DNA of 8,473 bases from Burkholderiales bacterium (lineage in GTDB: Bacteria > Pseudomonadota > Gammaproteobacteria > Burkholderiales > Burkholderiaceae_B): positions 1 to 8,473 of the forward strand of contig SXZD01000075.1 in assembly GCA_005788065.1 (NCBI GenBank). Reading direction: 5' to 3'. The translations under genes were made by a program, and so were the position numbers. This document shows positions 1 to 7,395 of this stretch, piece by piece. Every line of letters begins with the position of its first letter. The stretch's first letter is position 1. The notes under the pieces were generated by a model, which worked only from the letters and a program-made list of their open reading frames with translations, made no database searches and was not told the origin of the DNA.

Positions 1-765
1 AATGCCGTGCGGCTGGTTGATGAGCCTGTCCATCTCGCCCAGCGTGTCGGCAGCCATACCCAGCCGCGCCAGATCGAGTCTTCCGGCATCTTTCTGCAGC
101 AATCGAAGCACGACGCGTTCGCCATGCCCTGTGGGTAGCGTCGATACCCGCACGTCCAGTTGCCGGCCACCGATTTTCAGGTTGATGCGTCCGTCCTGCG
201 GCAGGCGCTTTTCTGCGATATCGAGGCTCGACATGATCTTGATGCGCGACACCAGCGCCGCATGCAGCTCACGGCGCGGCTGCAGTACATCGCGCAGGGT
301 GCCGTCGACACGGAAGCGCACAGCTGAATGCGTCTCGAACGCTTCGATGTGAATGTCCGATGCATTGTCCCGTGCCGCCTGAGTCAGCAGCGCGTTAATC
401 ATGCGGATGATGGGCGCATCGTCTTCTGTTTCCAACAGGTCTTCAACGGCCGGTATGTCCTGCATCAGTTGGGTCAGATCCAGGTCGCCTGCCACCTCGT
501 CTGCCACAGCGGCAGCCGATGTTTCCTGATTGGAATACGCCTGCGCAATGGTGCGATCCAGCAATGCGATGTCGTCGCACATCAGCCAGTTTACGGCGCC
601 GCCTGCAGCCCGCTGCAGTTCGCTGATGGCATGATTGGGAGACTCCGGTCCCCGGTAAACCGTCCATTGCCCGTTTTCAACGCGCGCGCACAGCAGATGG
701 TGCTGCCGTGCGAACGCAAACGGAATGCGGTTGACCGCCTGTGGCTGAAACTCAAGCAGGCTCAT
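1..765 (-). CDS. gspE: Type II secretion system ATPase GspE (5' part, cut by window edge)
   Basis: Cytoplasmic hexameric ATPase that powers pseudopilus assembly; it docks on the cytoplasmic domain of GspL. I translated 255 residues from an ATG that overlaps the gspD stop (ATGA). A GAGG lies 10 nt upstream. Residues 1 to about 100 form the variable N-terminal domain that binds GspL. About residues 110-160 carry the family block LLETEDDAPIIRMINALL, followed by SDIHIE and the FRVDGTLRDV strand. LPQDGRI (188-194) and the stretch VRVSTLPTGHGERVVLRLL (206-224) belong to the region leading into the RecA-like core. The window ends at QPHGI, just before the expected Walker A loop, so the Walker A, Walker B, His box and zinc-binding CxxC motifs cannot be checked. 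Full-length family members are about 450-570 residues. The close match to GspE and the position after gspD make GspE much likelier than PilB. Confidence 0.96.
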   Translation of the reverse strand, partial: MSLLEFQPQAVNRIPFAFARQHHLLCARVENGQWTVYRGPESPNHAISELQRAAGGAVNWLMCDDIALLDRTIAQAYSNQETSAAAVADEVAGDLDLTQLMQDIPAVEDLLETEDDAPIIRMINALLTQAARDNASDIHIEAFETHSAVRFRVDGTLRDVLQPRRELHAALVSRIKIMSSLDIAEKRLPQDGRINLKIGGRQLDVRVSTLPTGHGERVVLRLLQKDAGRLDLARLGMAADTLGEMDRLINQPHGI

Positions 766-2996
766 GGCGTGCGGGCCTCGATCCGCCGTTTCTGTGCGGG
801 CACAGCCGACGGTGGCGTGGTTGCCTTGCCGGGTTCGGCGGGCGACAGTCCGTACTCACCATAGGGTTTAAGCTTGGGCAGTGTGGGCGCTGTCTCATCG
901 GGTAATGCAAATCGGCTGACTGGTTGCGCGTTTTCGGTAGCACCGCGCATGAATTCATAGCGGTCCGAAATCATGGTGTTGGCCTGCTCGGGCGTGCGGA
1001 TGACCACGGGTCGCAAAAACACCATGAGGTTGGTTTTCACACGACGTCGCGTGTCGTAACGGAACAGGGCGCCCACGCCCGGCAGGTCGCCCAGGCCCGG
1101 TACTTTTTCGTTGGTATCGTTGTAGCGGTCCTCAACCAGTCCGCCAAGCACCACGATGTTGCCATCGTCCACAATCACACTGGATTCGATGGCGCGCTTG
1201 TTGGTGATGATACCTGCGGCCTGCGACCGGTCCTGTACCGATGAGACCTCCTGATAGATCATGAGCTTGACGGTGCCGCCTTCGGAGACCTGCGGCTTGA
1301 CGCGAAGTGTCAGACCCACGTCACGACGTTCGATGGTCTGGAAAGGGTTGACCGCTGCATTGTTGCCGGTGGAGGTGAACTGACCGGTGATGAAGGGTAC
1401 GTTCTGACCAACTACAATGCGGGCCTCCTCGTTGTCCAGCGTCAGCAGGTTAGGTGTGGACAGCACATTGGCATTCGCACCGGTTTCCAAGGCGCGCGCC
1501 AGCAGTCCCAGATTGGTGATGCTGCCGATGCCCGGCACATCCACTTTGCCCTTGATCACGCCGACGTTCAGGCCCCCGCCGGCTGTGCCCAGATTGGTTG
1601 CAGTATCCAGAATGTTGCGGCCTGTGCCGCGACCACCAAAGTTGGTTCCACCGATGCCGCCGGTCGAGTTGGAATTGAGGTTGCCCAGCGCCTGGAACTG
1701 GATGCCGAACTCAGCCGCTTTTTCGGCGCTCACTTCGACAATCAGTGATTCAACAAACACCTGCGCGCGCCGCACATCCAGCTTTTCAATGATGGCGCGC
1801 AGATTGCGGTAAACCGGTTCGGGTGCGGTGATGATCAGAGAGTTGGTGCTGGGGTCAGCCTGAACGATGCCCGGAGTTGACGGTGTCGAGTTGCCGGTTG
1901 CAGCGCTGGACTGCGCCCCCAATCCGCTGCCGGACCCGCCCATGCCCATGCCGGTGCTGCTGCCCGATGAGCCGCTGCCCGTTGCACCAGAGGAGGAACC
2001 TGTGTTGCCGAAGGACATGTTGTTGCCGCCCATGCCTCCGCTCAGATTGTTCTGGTTGGCCTGGTTGGTGATGAAGTTGTTGCTTGCATCGCTAGAGAGC
2101 ACCGCACGCAGCGTCTGGGCCAGACGCGTGGCCTCTGCGTTTTTGAGGTACACCACGTAGACGCTGCCAGGTTGTGAGGTGGCGGTATCCAGCCGCGCGA
2201 TCAGTGACTTGGCCTGCGCGATGCGGGCGGGGCTTGAGCCGCGGATCAGCAGCGAGTTGGTGCGCGCATCTGCCATGACCGTCAGCCGTTGTCCGCCGTC
2301 CACCGGTGCACCGGTGGCGCGTGCGCCTTCGTCCAGCAGACGGGTGACGGTGCCGGCCAGATCGATGGCCAATGCGTGCTTGACCGGAATAATCTCCAGA
2401 TCGTTGGCCGTGGGTCCGTCAATGCTGGCAATGATGCGGCCGATGCGCTTGAGGTTGTCTGCATAGTCGGTGATGACCAGCGTGTTGTTGTTGGGATAGG
2501 CTGCAATCGTGTTGTTAGGTGCAATCAGCGGACGCAGCACAGGCACCAGGTTGGTGGCCGACTCGTAGTTGAGCTGGAACACCTGGGTGATGATCTGGTC
2601 GCCGCGCAATTCGCCCGCTTTGCGTGGGTCGATCGCAGTGGCCTGCACCTTGGCATCGTTTTCTGGCACCACCCGGAAAATCCCGCCAGCCTCCACGATC
2701 GTAAATCCTTGCAAACGCAGCGCCGCCAGCAGGGTGTTGTAGGCCTCCGACCGGTTGACCGGGCTCTGGCTCTGCAGGTTGATGGTGCCTTTGACGCGCG
2801 GGTCGACCACGAACGTGCGGTTGGTGAATGCACCGATGGCACGCACGGCCGATTCGATTTCGGCATTGATGAAATTCAGCCGTATGAGTTCTTCGGCAAG
2901 GCTGCCCGTCATGGGCAGCGCCAGCAGCATACTGGCTGCCAGTGTTCGCAGGCGTTTGCGCATGGATCCTCGCGTGGTGGTGTGTGTCTTGTTCAT
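762..2996 (-). CDS. gspD: Type II secretion system secretin GspD
   Basis: Outer-membrane secretin, the multimeric channel through which folded periplasmic substrates leave the cell. The 744-residue reading starts at an ATG overlapping the gspN stop. A signal peptide is visible (RKRLRTLAASMLLALPMTGSLA, written here as basic n-region 13-17 and hydrophobic core about 19-30), with probable cleavage after A34. Domains in order: N0 about 36-105, N1 about 133-195, N2 about 200-270, N3 about 276-400, then the secretin barrel domain about 410-668. Family landmarks include VLSTPNLLTLDNEEA (511-525), VPGLGDLPGVGALFR (632-646) and NLMVFLRPVVIRT (656-668). N3 is split by a Gly/Ser/Asn-rich loop at about 303-376, and another Gly/Asn-rich stretch sits at about 439-478. 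A tail of about 75 residues follows the barrel and is proline-rich at its end. There is no lipobox, so it is not itself a lipoprotein. Met12 is an alternative start (733 residues) with a clearer Shine-Dalgarno sequence. Identity is secure; the exact start is not. Confidence 0.97.
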   Translation of the reverse strand: MNKTHTTTRGSMRKRLRTLAASMLLALPMTGSLAEELIRLNFINAEIESAVRAIGAFTNRTFVVDPRVKGTINLQSQSPVNRSEAYNTLLAALRLQGFTIVEAGGIFRVVPENDAKVQATAIDPRKAGELRGDQIITQVFQLNYESATNLVPVLRPLIAPNNTIAAYPNNNTLVITDYADNLKRIGRIIASIDGPTANDLEIIPVKHALAIDLAGTVTRLLDEGARATGAPVDGGQRLTVMADARTNSLLIRGSSPARIAQAKSLIARLDTATSQPGSVYVVYLKNAEATRLAQTLRAVLSSDASNNFITNQANQNNLSGGMGGNNMSFGNTGSSSGATGSGSSGSSTGMGMGGSGSGLGAQSSAATGNSTPSTPGIVQADPSTNSLIITAPEPVYRNLRAIIEKLDVRRAQVFVESLIVEVSAEKAAEFGIQFQALGNLNSNSTGGIGGTNFGGRGTGRNILDTATNLGTAGGGLNVGVIKGKVDVPGIGSITNLGLLARALETGANANVLSTPNLLTLDNEEARIVVGQNVPFITGQFTSTGNNAAVNPFQTIERRDVGLTLRVKPQVSEGGTVKLMIYQEVSSVQDRSQAAGIITNKRAIESSVIVDDGNIVVLGGLVEDRYNDTNEKVPGLGDLPGVGALFRYDTRRRVKTNLMVFLRPVVIRTPEQANTMISDRYEFMRGATENAQPVSRFALPDETAPTLPKLKPYGEYGLSPAEPGKATTPPSAVPAQKRRIEARTP
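1869..2090 (-). repeat. Low-complexity Gly/Ser/Asn coding stretch in the GspD N3 domain
   Basis: Codes for about residues 303-376 of GspD. It is rich in Gly, Ser, Asn and Thr with imperfect short units such as GGMGGNNMS and GMGMGGSGSG, and lies between two conserved halves of N3. Glycine-rich loops at this place are known in secretins, where they are usually disordered in structures. Confidence 0.8.
2967..2971 (-). promoter_or_regulatory. Shine-Dalgarno GAGGA before the internal gspD ATG
   Basis: GAGGA lies 3 nt upstream of the ATG at 2961-2963 (Met12 of the longer gspD reading). The ATG at 2996 has no comparable purine-rich core, only AGAGAACAACAG further upstream, although it overlaps the gspN stop. 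Starting at Met12 gives a compact signal peptide beginning MRKRLRTLAAS. The spacing is short for an ideal site, so this supports the internal start without proving it. Confidence 0.45.
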
Positions 2997-3739
2997 GAGC
3001 CGAGTCGGTATCTGTTGTTCTCTAGTCTGCCCATTTGGCTGAGCAGGCCGGTCAGTGCAGCTTCCTGCGAAGGGCTGGCACTGGCAAATCCTGTAAATGC
3101 AAAACCTGTCGCTGCATTCCAGCTGGCTTGACCCTCCAGTTTCAGGTCGCCTGCCAGGGTATTGAGTCTGGCCGCCATGGCGCCGTTCTGCGCAAAATCG
3201 ACCCGCACTTCATAGTTTCCGAGGGGTTTTACCACGGAAAGCGCAGATTGTGCATCCTGCCAGCGCAGCGTAACAGCGAAAGGCTGCCCTACGATAAAAG
3301 AACCCCAGTTCAGCCGGATCGCGCCTGCCGGTCGCAGCGTATTCCACGGGGTTCCGGTCGCTTCCAGCCAGTTGGCCGGAAACTGCAATTGCGATCCGCT
3401 GAGCATGAAACCCTGGGCCGTGCGGGTCAGGCTCACCGCCTCTGCCAAACTGTCGTGTTGAACGGTCAGCAGGGGCTGCCCGCCTTTCAACCATGCCGTC
3501 GGATTGACCTGCCATTGCAGACGACCCGGAATGGCCCGCGACCGGTCACCATCGAACAGCACCAACTGTCCGTTACCGCTCCACAGGTTACCTTGGACCG
3601 CGCTGATGTTCAGCCGTTGTCCGGTAACGCTGCCCACCCGGTCTGTGAGCCACGTGACCGGAGGAAAGGCCAGTATGCTGGCTACAAAGCCGATGGCAAA
3701 AGCCAGCAGCAAGGGCCAGCGACGCGTCTTCACATTCAT
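2993..3739 (-). CDS. gspN: Type II secretion system protein GspN
   Basis: Small inner-membrane protein of the T2SS platform with a large periplasmic domain; it occurs in only part of the T2SS family and its exact role is poorly defined. The product has 248 residues, close to the usual family length of about 250. One N-terminal membrane segment is visible at about 8-25 (LLLAFAIGFVASILAF core), preceded by basic residues KTRR. The remainder looks like beta-rich periplasmic sequence with the family-type motif AVQGNLWSGNGQL (47-59). The start is the ATG overlapping the gspM stop by ATGA, with AGG 4 nt upstream. It sits between gspM and gspD, and its stop overlaps the gspD ATG. Assignment rests on the motif, length, topology and position. 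Confidence 0.9.
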   Translation of the reverse strand: MNVKTRRWPLLLAFAIGFVASILAFPPVTWLTDRVGSVTGQRLNISAVQGNLWSGNGQLVLFDGDRSRAIPGRLQWQVNPTAWLKGGQPLLTVQHDSLAEAVSLTRTAQGFMLSGSQLQFPANWLEATGTPWNTLRPAGAIRLNWGSFIVGQPFAVTLRWQDAQSALSVVKPLGNYEVRVDFAQNGAMAARLNTLAGDLKLEGQASWNAATGFAFTGFASASPSQEAALTGLLSQMGRLENNRYRLGS

Positions 3740-4308
3740 GCGCCTGACCCCGCCGGTCGTTTCCAGATGCTGCGGATACTGACGGTGCCTGTGGATATCT
3801 TTTCAAGCGTGAGGTTCTGCAGGGTCAGCCCTGTAAGCCTCTCGGTGTTGTCCAGCCAGTCCAGTGCATCCACTGCCGGTATGCCATTGATATCGACGGC
3901 ATACACACCATCGCCCCTATCCTCGACGGTTGCGCGATCCTGCCATTGCATCAGGTCGATCCGCGACTTCAATTGCAGGTCGGGCGCATCACTGGCCTGC
4001 CCGCGCTTGCCACCTCGTTCCCGCAGGGCTGCAACTGTATCGGCCAGAGCCAGCACACGGCTGGCCTGAGCCTGCTTGTCCGCCAATGCAGGTTTTGTGA
4101 CTGTCAGTGCCTGTATGGCAGGCGCCAGCCCCACTACCCAGATCAGGGTCGCCAGGAGCACCCCACCCAGCAGGAGAACCAGCCGCTGTTCGCGGTTGCT
4201 CAGTGCGTCATAGCGGCTGCGCAGCTGAATGCCCAGTTTCTGTCCCAGCGCTTGTCCCATGGGCTGACCGGCGCCCGTGCCGATGGCGGCTTTCAATTTC
4301 GATTCCAT
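3736..4308 (-). CDS. gspM: Type II secretion system protein GspM
   Basis: Bitopic inner-membrane protein that partners GspL in the assembly platform. The product has 190 residues: a cytoplasmic segment 1-42 containing RYDALSNREQRLV (32-44), which is typical of GspM just before the membrane, one transmembrane helix at about 43-63 (rich in Leu, Val and Gly), and a periplasmic part with a helical stretch at about 70-100 followed by a ferredoxin-like C-terminal region (about 125-182). The cytoplasmic part, about 42 residues, is longer than in many GspM proteins. An alternative start at Met17 is therefore possible, but I see no Shine-Dalgarno sequence that decides it. The ATG start overlaps the end of gspL by 16 nt, and the stop overlaps the gspN ATG. 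Confidence 0.93.
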   Translation of the reverse strand: MESKLKAAIGTGAGQPMGQALGQKLGIQLRSRYDALSNREQRLVLLLGGVLLATLIWVVGLAPAIQALTVTKPALADKQAQASRVLALADTVAALRERGGKRGQASDAPDLQLKSRIDLMQWQDRATVEDRGDGVYAVDINGIPAVDALDWLDNTERLTGLTLQNLTLEKISTGTVSIRSIWKRPAGSGA

Positions 4309-5567
4309 GTCAGGCTCACACGGTTGCGTTTTTTCTCGTCGGTTTGCCAGGTGCTGCGCATTTGCTGCCCGCGCAATGCGCCGTCAATCTCTTTGCGCTG
4401 CGCTTCGGGAACATCACCGGCAAAGCTCATGTTCAGCGTGGTGCCGTCATACTGAATGACGCTGACGGCATTGAAGGGTACCGATTGCATCTGCGATGCA
4501 CCCGCATGCAGCAGACGCGTAAAGGCAGAGCTACCACCCTGGCTGGATTGCGCCAGTTGCTGCCGCGCGCGCTCCAGCATGAGGATGGGGTCGGCCACCA
4601 TCGGTGTGTTGGGCATGGCACGCGCGAAAGCGGCCTCCACGGCCGCATCGATGGCCCGGTCCGCATTGCGAACCCTTTGCGCTGCCACGTTCAGCAGGAT
4701 GACCGCCAGCGCCACGCAGGCCGCTGCCAGCTGCAGGGGCAGGCGCCACGCGGATGCGGTCGCACCGCGCCCCCGATTGGCTTGACGCATATCGCGCTCG
4801 GGCAGCAGTTGAACAGTGTCTGACCCGATGCTCAACGCATCACGTCCCAGCACTTCGTAGGTCAGCCCCGTTGCTGCTTCCCATTGGGTGCGTACTGAGG
4901 GGGTACGCGACACCAGCAGCAGCGGACCGGTAGCCGTAGGTATGTGGTCGGCCCGCCAACTTTTCAAGCGCTGTGCGCCAGTGCGGATTTCGTCTGCCAT
5001 CAGCATCCACGGCGGCGATGCATGTGAACAGACCCATGCCCCGGTGGGGGTTTCGATCAGCCAGACGTCGCGCCCGCGCACGTCGAACATCAGCGGTTCG
5101 CAGCTGATGCGCTGCACATTCAGTCCCATGCCGGCGACCGCCACCAGAATCGAGCGTGCCCGCAACTTTTCAACGCAAGCCACCGTACGCCAGTTACCGT
5201 CAGACCCCCTGTCGTTTGCGTCCTGCTTCTGCAGTTTGCCGTGAGCGGAAATGAACAGGTCGTCAATATCGGCCAGCACCAGCGGTTCGGTCGCGAAGGC
5301 CAGAGCACTGGCTGCCTGTTTGCCCTTGATCTCCGGTACATTGACCGGCAACAGGCTGATGTCATCCGGATGCAGCAGCAGGGTGGCCGGCAGGTTGCGC
5401 GGCAACTCCTGCGGCAGGCTGTCCTGCTGGCTGACCACCCGCCCCTGTGCATTGATGACCTCGCAATGCAGACGCGTGAGCACGCCGGCCGCCTGGTCCT
5501 TTTCTGTCTGCAGGCGTGATGGCCACCACACCAGCAATTGCAATCCCTTGCTCAATCGATTCTCCAC
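4293..5567 (-). CDS. gspL: Type II secretion system protein GspL
   Basis: Inner-membrane platform protein that recruits the GspE ATPase through its cytoplasmic actin-like domain and pairs with GspM in the periplasm. The product has 424 residues, typical for the family. About 1-275 is the cytoplasmic domain, with hallmarks such as the stretch around LPVNVPEIKGKQAASALAFA (73-92) and QLLPERDMRQA (253-263). One membrane helix lies at about 276-296 (core LAAACVALAVILLNVAA). The periplasmic part (297-424) holds a coiled or helical stretch and a ferredoxin-like end. The start is GTG: no in-frame ATG is available nearby upstream, and the ATG two bases upstream belongs to the gspK frame (its MWRID end). 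No strong Shine-Dalgarno sequence precedes the GTG; translation probably depends on coupling to gspK, which it overlaps by 16 nt. Confidence 0.95.
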   Translation of the reverse strand: MENRLSKGLQLLVWWPSRLQTEKDQAAGVLTRLHCEVINAQGRVVSQQDSLPQELPRNLPATLLLHPDDISLLPVNVPEIKGKQAASALAFATEPLVLADIDDLFISAHGKLQKQDANDRGSDGNWRTVACVEKLRARSILVAVAGMGLNVQRISCEPLMFDVRGRDVWLIETPTGAWVCSHASPPWMLMADEIRTGAQRLKSWRADHIPTATGPLLLVSRTPSVRTQWEAATGLTYEVLGRDALSIGSDTVQLLPERDMRQANRGRGATASAWRLPLQLAAACVALAVILLNVAAQRVRNADRAIDAAVEAAFARAMPNTPMVADPILMLERARQQLAQSSQGGSSAFTRLLHAGASQMQSVPFNAVSVIQYDGTTLNMSFAGDVPEAQRKEIDGALRGQQMRSTWQTDEKKRNRVSLTWNRN

Positions 5568-6436
5568 ATGGTGTAGACACGGTTTTCCTGCCGCTGCAGC
5601 AGCGCCTGTGCCTGCAAACGTGATTCTTGCACCTGTACGGCGCCTTTGACGAGAAAATACTGACTTTTAACATCAACTTGCGATGTGTCGGGTGCAGAGC
5701 TCCCCAAGCCGGGAATACGGCTGCGGATATCCCCCTCATCCTTGAAGGCTGCCCGGTCCCGCGAAATCACCATTTGCTGTGCGCCGCTGTAGTCGATGGG
5801 CGCCAGCACGGCATACAGCACCTCGGCGCTGGCTGTGTTCGCGTTGACGCGGGTTTGTGCTGGGATCCACACCACGTATGGTTTGAGGGTTTCGACGGTG
5901 GTCTCATCGATGCCGCTGTCGCTGCGCAGGTCTGTCCATTGGCGTATGACAGCATCCTTGCGCCGCCGTGCTGTGCGGGTCACCGTCTCGCACCGCGCAC
6001 TGTCCAGTCCGACCGTCGCGCACAGTCGCCGGAATGAACGCAACTCCTTGGCCACCGCCACGTCGTCACCGGTCAGATTGAAAAGATTAAACCGCCCCTG
6101 TGCGTCTTCGATCATGCCTGACAGGCGCGCGGACGTGCTGCGGTCGTTGCCGCTGACCTGCGGCCTGAGCGACTCATCCAGCCGTGTATCGGCCAGCGGG
6201 ACTGCCCACGGCTCAGCCAGTGTGTCGGTGGCCGAAACCCGGGCGTCCTCGCGCAGGATGACGCTAGCCCACTCAATAGCCGATCGCATGACCTGCCTGG
6301 CCTGCACGCGGGAAGACTCATGTAGCACGCTGCGACCGTTCTTGTAGACACGCCAGACCACGCCACTGACCAGCACCGCTGACAGCACTACCACCAGCAG
6401 TGCGGTGACAATCGCAACCCCCCGTTGTTGTCGCAT
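5552..6436 (-). CDS. gspK: Type II secretion minor pseudopilin GspK
   Basis: Largest minor pseudopilin; with GspI and GspJ it forms the tip complex of the pseudopilus. The product has 294 residues from the second of two tandem ATGs (295 from the first, at 6439). It begins MRQQRG with prepilin peptidase cleavage expected after the Gly, followed by VAIVTALLVVVLS and a hydrophobic helix. Position +5 of the mature protein is Thr, not Glu, as is known for GspK. Family landmarks, numbered from the first ATG: EPWAVPLADTRL (76-87), GMIEDAQGRFNLFNL (108-122), TRVNANTASAEVLYAV (196-211) and YFLVKGAVQVQE (261-272). C140 and C150 could form a disulfide. An open frame continues 87 codons upstream to 6700, but it overlaps gspJ and lacks pseudopilin character. 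I chose 6436 because AGGAG lies 5 nt upstream of it and only 2 nt from 6439. Confidence 0.95.
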   Translation of the reverse strand: MRQQRGVAIVTALLVVVLSAVLVSGVVWRVYKNGRSVLHESSRVQARQVMRSAIEWASVILREDARVSATDTLAEPWAVPLADTRLDESLRPQVSGNDRSTSARLSGMIEDAQGRFNLFNLTGDDVAVAKELRSFRRLCATVGLDSARCETVTRTARRRKDAVIRQWTDLRSDSGIDETTVETLKPYVVWIPAQTRVNANTASAEVLYAVLAPIDYSGAQQMVISRDRAAFKDEGDIRSRIPGLGSSAPDTSQVDVKSQYFLVKGAVQVQESRLQAQALLQRQENRVYTMWRID

Positions 6437-7395
6437 CATGTCTCCTGCCCCAGCATGAACACCCGGGTGTAGATGTCGCCAGAGGGCAGCCACAACCGGA
6501 TGCGCACACCGCGCAGGCGCAGCGGGCCGAGCGGGGCTGCTGTGTTCGGTGTTTGCCCCTGTACCAGCGGTTGACTGCCCGGGCCCGGCATTGTTCCTCC
6601 GGTGGCAGTGCCGTTGCCGCCCGGTGGTACGGGCAGGTCTTCCGGTGGCAGGGGCTCTCCCAGAAACTGCTCGGCATCCCAGCCGCGCCCTTCTATCCAC
6701 ATCCGTATGCCAACGCCCCGCGTGCGCAGTCCTGGCTCGTCAAACAGCGCACGTTGGGCAGCTGTGAGGTTCATGCCGCTGACGTTGCCGGACCCTTGCG
6801 CGTCCAGTCGGGCTGTCAGATTGATCTGCTCGCGTCGCAACTGCCCGTTGATCCAGGGCCAGCGGACCTGCAGCGACATCGGACCCTCTTGAGGGCTGGC
6901 CTGGCTGGAAATGATTTCCAACGCTCCCCCCTTCATCTGAACGCGCTGCGTGTTGGCCAACGCTGCATTGACCACGGTGTCCAGATTGTCGTCGTTTTCG
7001 ATAGCGACGTCGTCACGTCCGATCGCCCGTTGGCGTCCGGTGGCCGGGTCCCCGCCGGGTTGACCTGTGCCGGTTCGTGTCGGGTTGTTGCTGGCCGGCG
7101 ATCCACCGCTGGCTGTCTGACCGGCACCCGTAGCTCCTGCAATGCCCGGCGTGCTGGCGCGCGGGTTGTGCACCGATTTCAAGTCGCGTTCCAGCTGCGC
7201 CAGTGTGGCCCGCATCTGTTCCCACTGGTCGTCGCTGTCGCGCACGCGTTGCGTCAGGCGGATTACGTTGTCCAAGCCCTGCCAGGACAAAACAGCCACT
7301 AACGACACGATGGCCAGCGCGACCAACAGCTCAATCAGGGTGAAACCCTTGGCTGCCGAATGCAGTCGGTTGCCGGACTTGATCGCGTGTTTCAT
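6436..7395 (-). CDS. gspJ: Type II secretion minor pseudopilin GspJ, enlarged
   Basis: Minor pseudopilin of the pseudopilus tip (GspI-GspJ-GspK complex). The product has 319 residues, well above the usual roughly 190-240. The N-terminus fits the class III signal: a 17-residue basic leader ending AAKG, cleavage after G17, then FTLIELLVALAIVSLVAVL with Glu at mature position +5 (E22). GspJ-type blocks follow: SWQGLDNVI (37-45), QLERDLKSV (67-75), the LEIISSQ strand (159-165), LQVRWPWINGQLRREQ (175-190) and the paired RTRGVGIRMWIEGRGW (225-240) and LRGVRIRLWLPSGD (294-307). The extra length is in two low-complexity Gly/Pro/Thr/Ser/Asn-rich stretches, about 79-123 and 249-290. The frame stays open through both, and the conserved blocks resume in frame, so I see no frameshift. 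ATGA overlap with gspI; GAGG 5 nt upstream of the ATG supports this start. Confidence 0.94.
   Translation of the reverse strand: MKHAIKSGNRLHSAAKGFTLIELLVALAIVSLVAVLSWQGLDNVIRLTQRVRDSDDQWEQMRATLAQLERDLKSVHNPRASTPGIAGATGAGQTASGGSPASNNPTRTGTGQPGGDPATGRQRAIGRDDVAIENDDNLDTVVNAALANTQRVQMKGGALEIISSQASPQEGPMSLQVRWPWINGQLRREQINLTARLDAQGSGNVSGMNLTAAQRALFDEPGLRTRGVGIRMWIEGRGWDAEQFLGEPLPPEDLPVPPGGNGTATGGTMPGPGSQPLVQGQTPNTAAPLGPLRLRGVRIRLWLPSGDIYTRVFMLGQET
6442..6446 (-). promoter_or_regulatory. Shine-Dalgarno AGGAG for gspK
   Basis: AGGAG inside the end of gspJ precedes the tandem ATGATG. It is 2 nt from the first ATG (6439) and 5 nt from the second (6436), so spacing favours the second. The gspJ stop TGA is embedded in the ATGATG, which allows terminating ribosomes to re-initiate. 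Confidence 0.6.
6526..6651 (-). repeat. Low-complexity Pro/Gly stretch 2 in GspJ
   Basis: Codes for about residues 249-290 of GspJ (for example LPPEDLPVPPGGNGTATGG). It separates two blocks of similar pattern, RGVGIRMWIEG and RGVRIRLWLPSG, that probably form paired strands of the fold. Confidence 0.7.
7027..7161 (-). repeat. Low-complexity Gly/Thr/Pro/Ala stretch 1 in GspJ
   Basis: Codes for about residues 79-123 of GspJ, with compositions such as GIAGATGAGQTASGGS and PTRTGTGQPGG. It interrupts GspJ shortly after the N-terminal helix and is predicted, by eye, to be disordered. Confidence 0.7.

Noticed and set aside
2289..3131. Plus-strand open frame of 280 codons opposite gspN/gspD
   Set aside because: It lies antisense to a certain GspD, has no recognisable domain, and fits a codon-bias shadow in GC-rich DNA.
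3035..4069. Plus-strand open frame of 344 codons opposite gspN and gspM
   Set aside because: It is antisense to well-supported gspN and gspM, and its translation shows no family motif, signal peptide or membrane pattern. It is a shadow frame.
6440..6700. Upstream extension of gspK by 87 codons
   Set aside because: The extension is read inside gspJ in another frame, has low-complexity Arg/Ala/Pro composition, and would bury the prepilin cleavage site far from the N-terminus.
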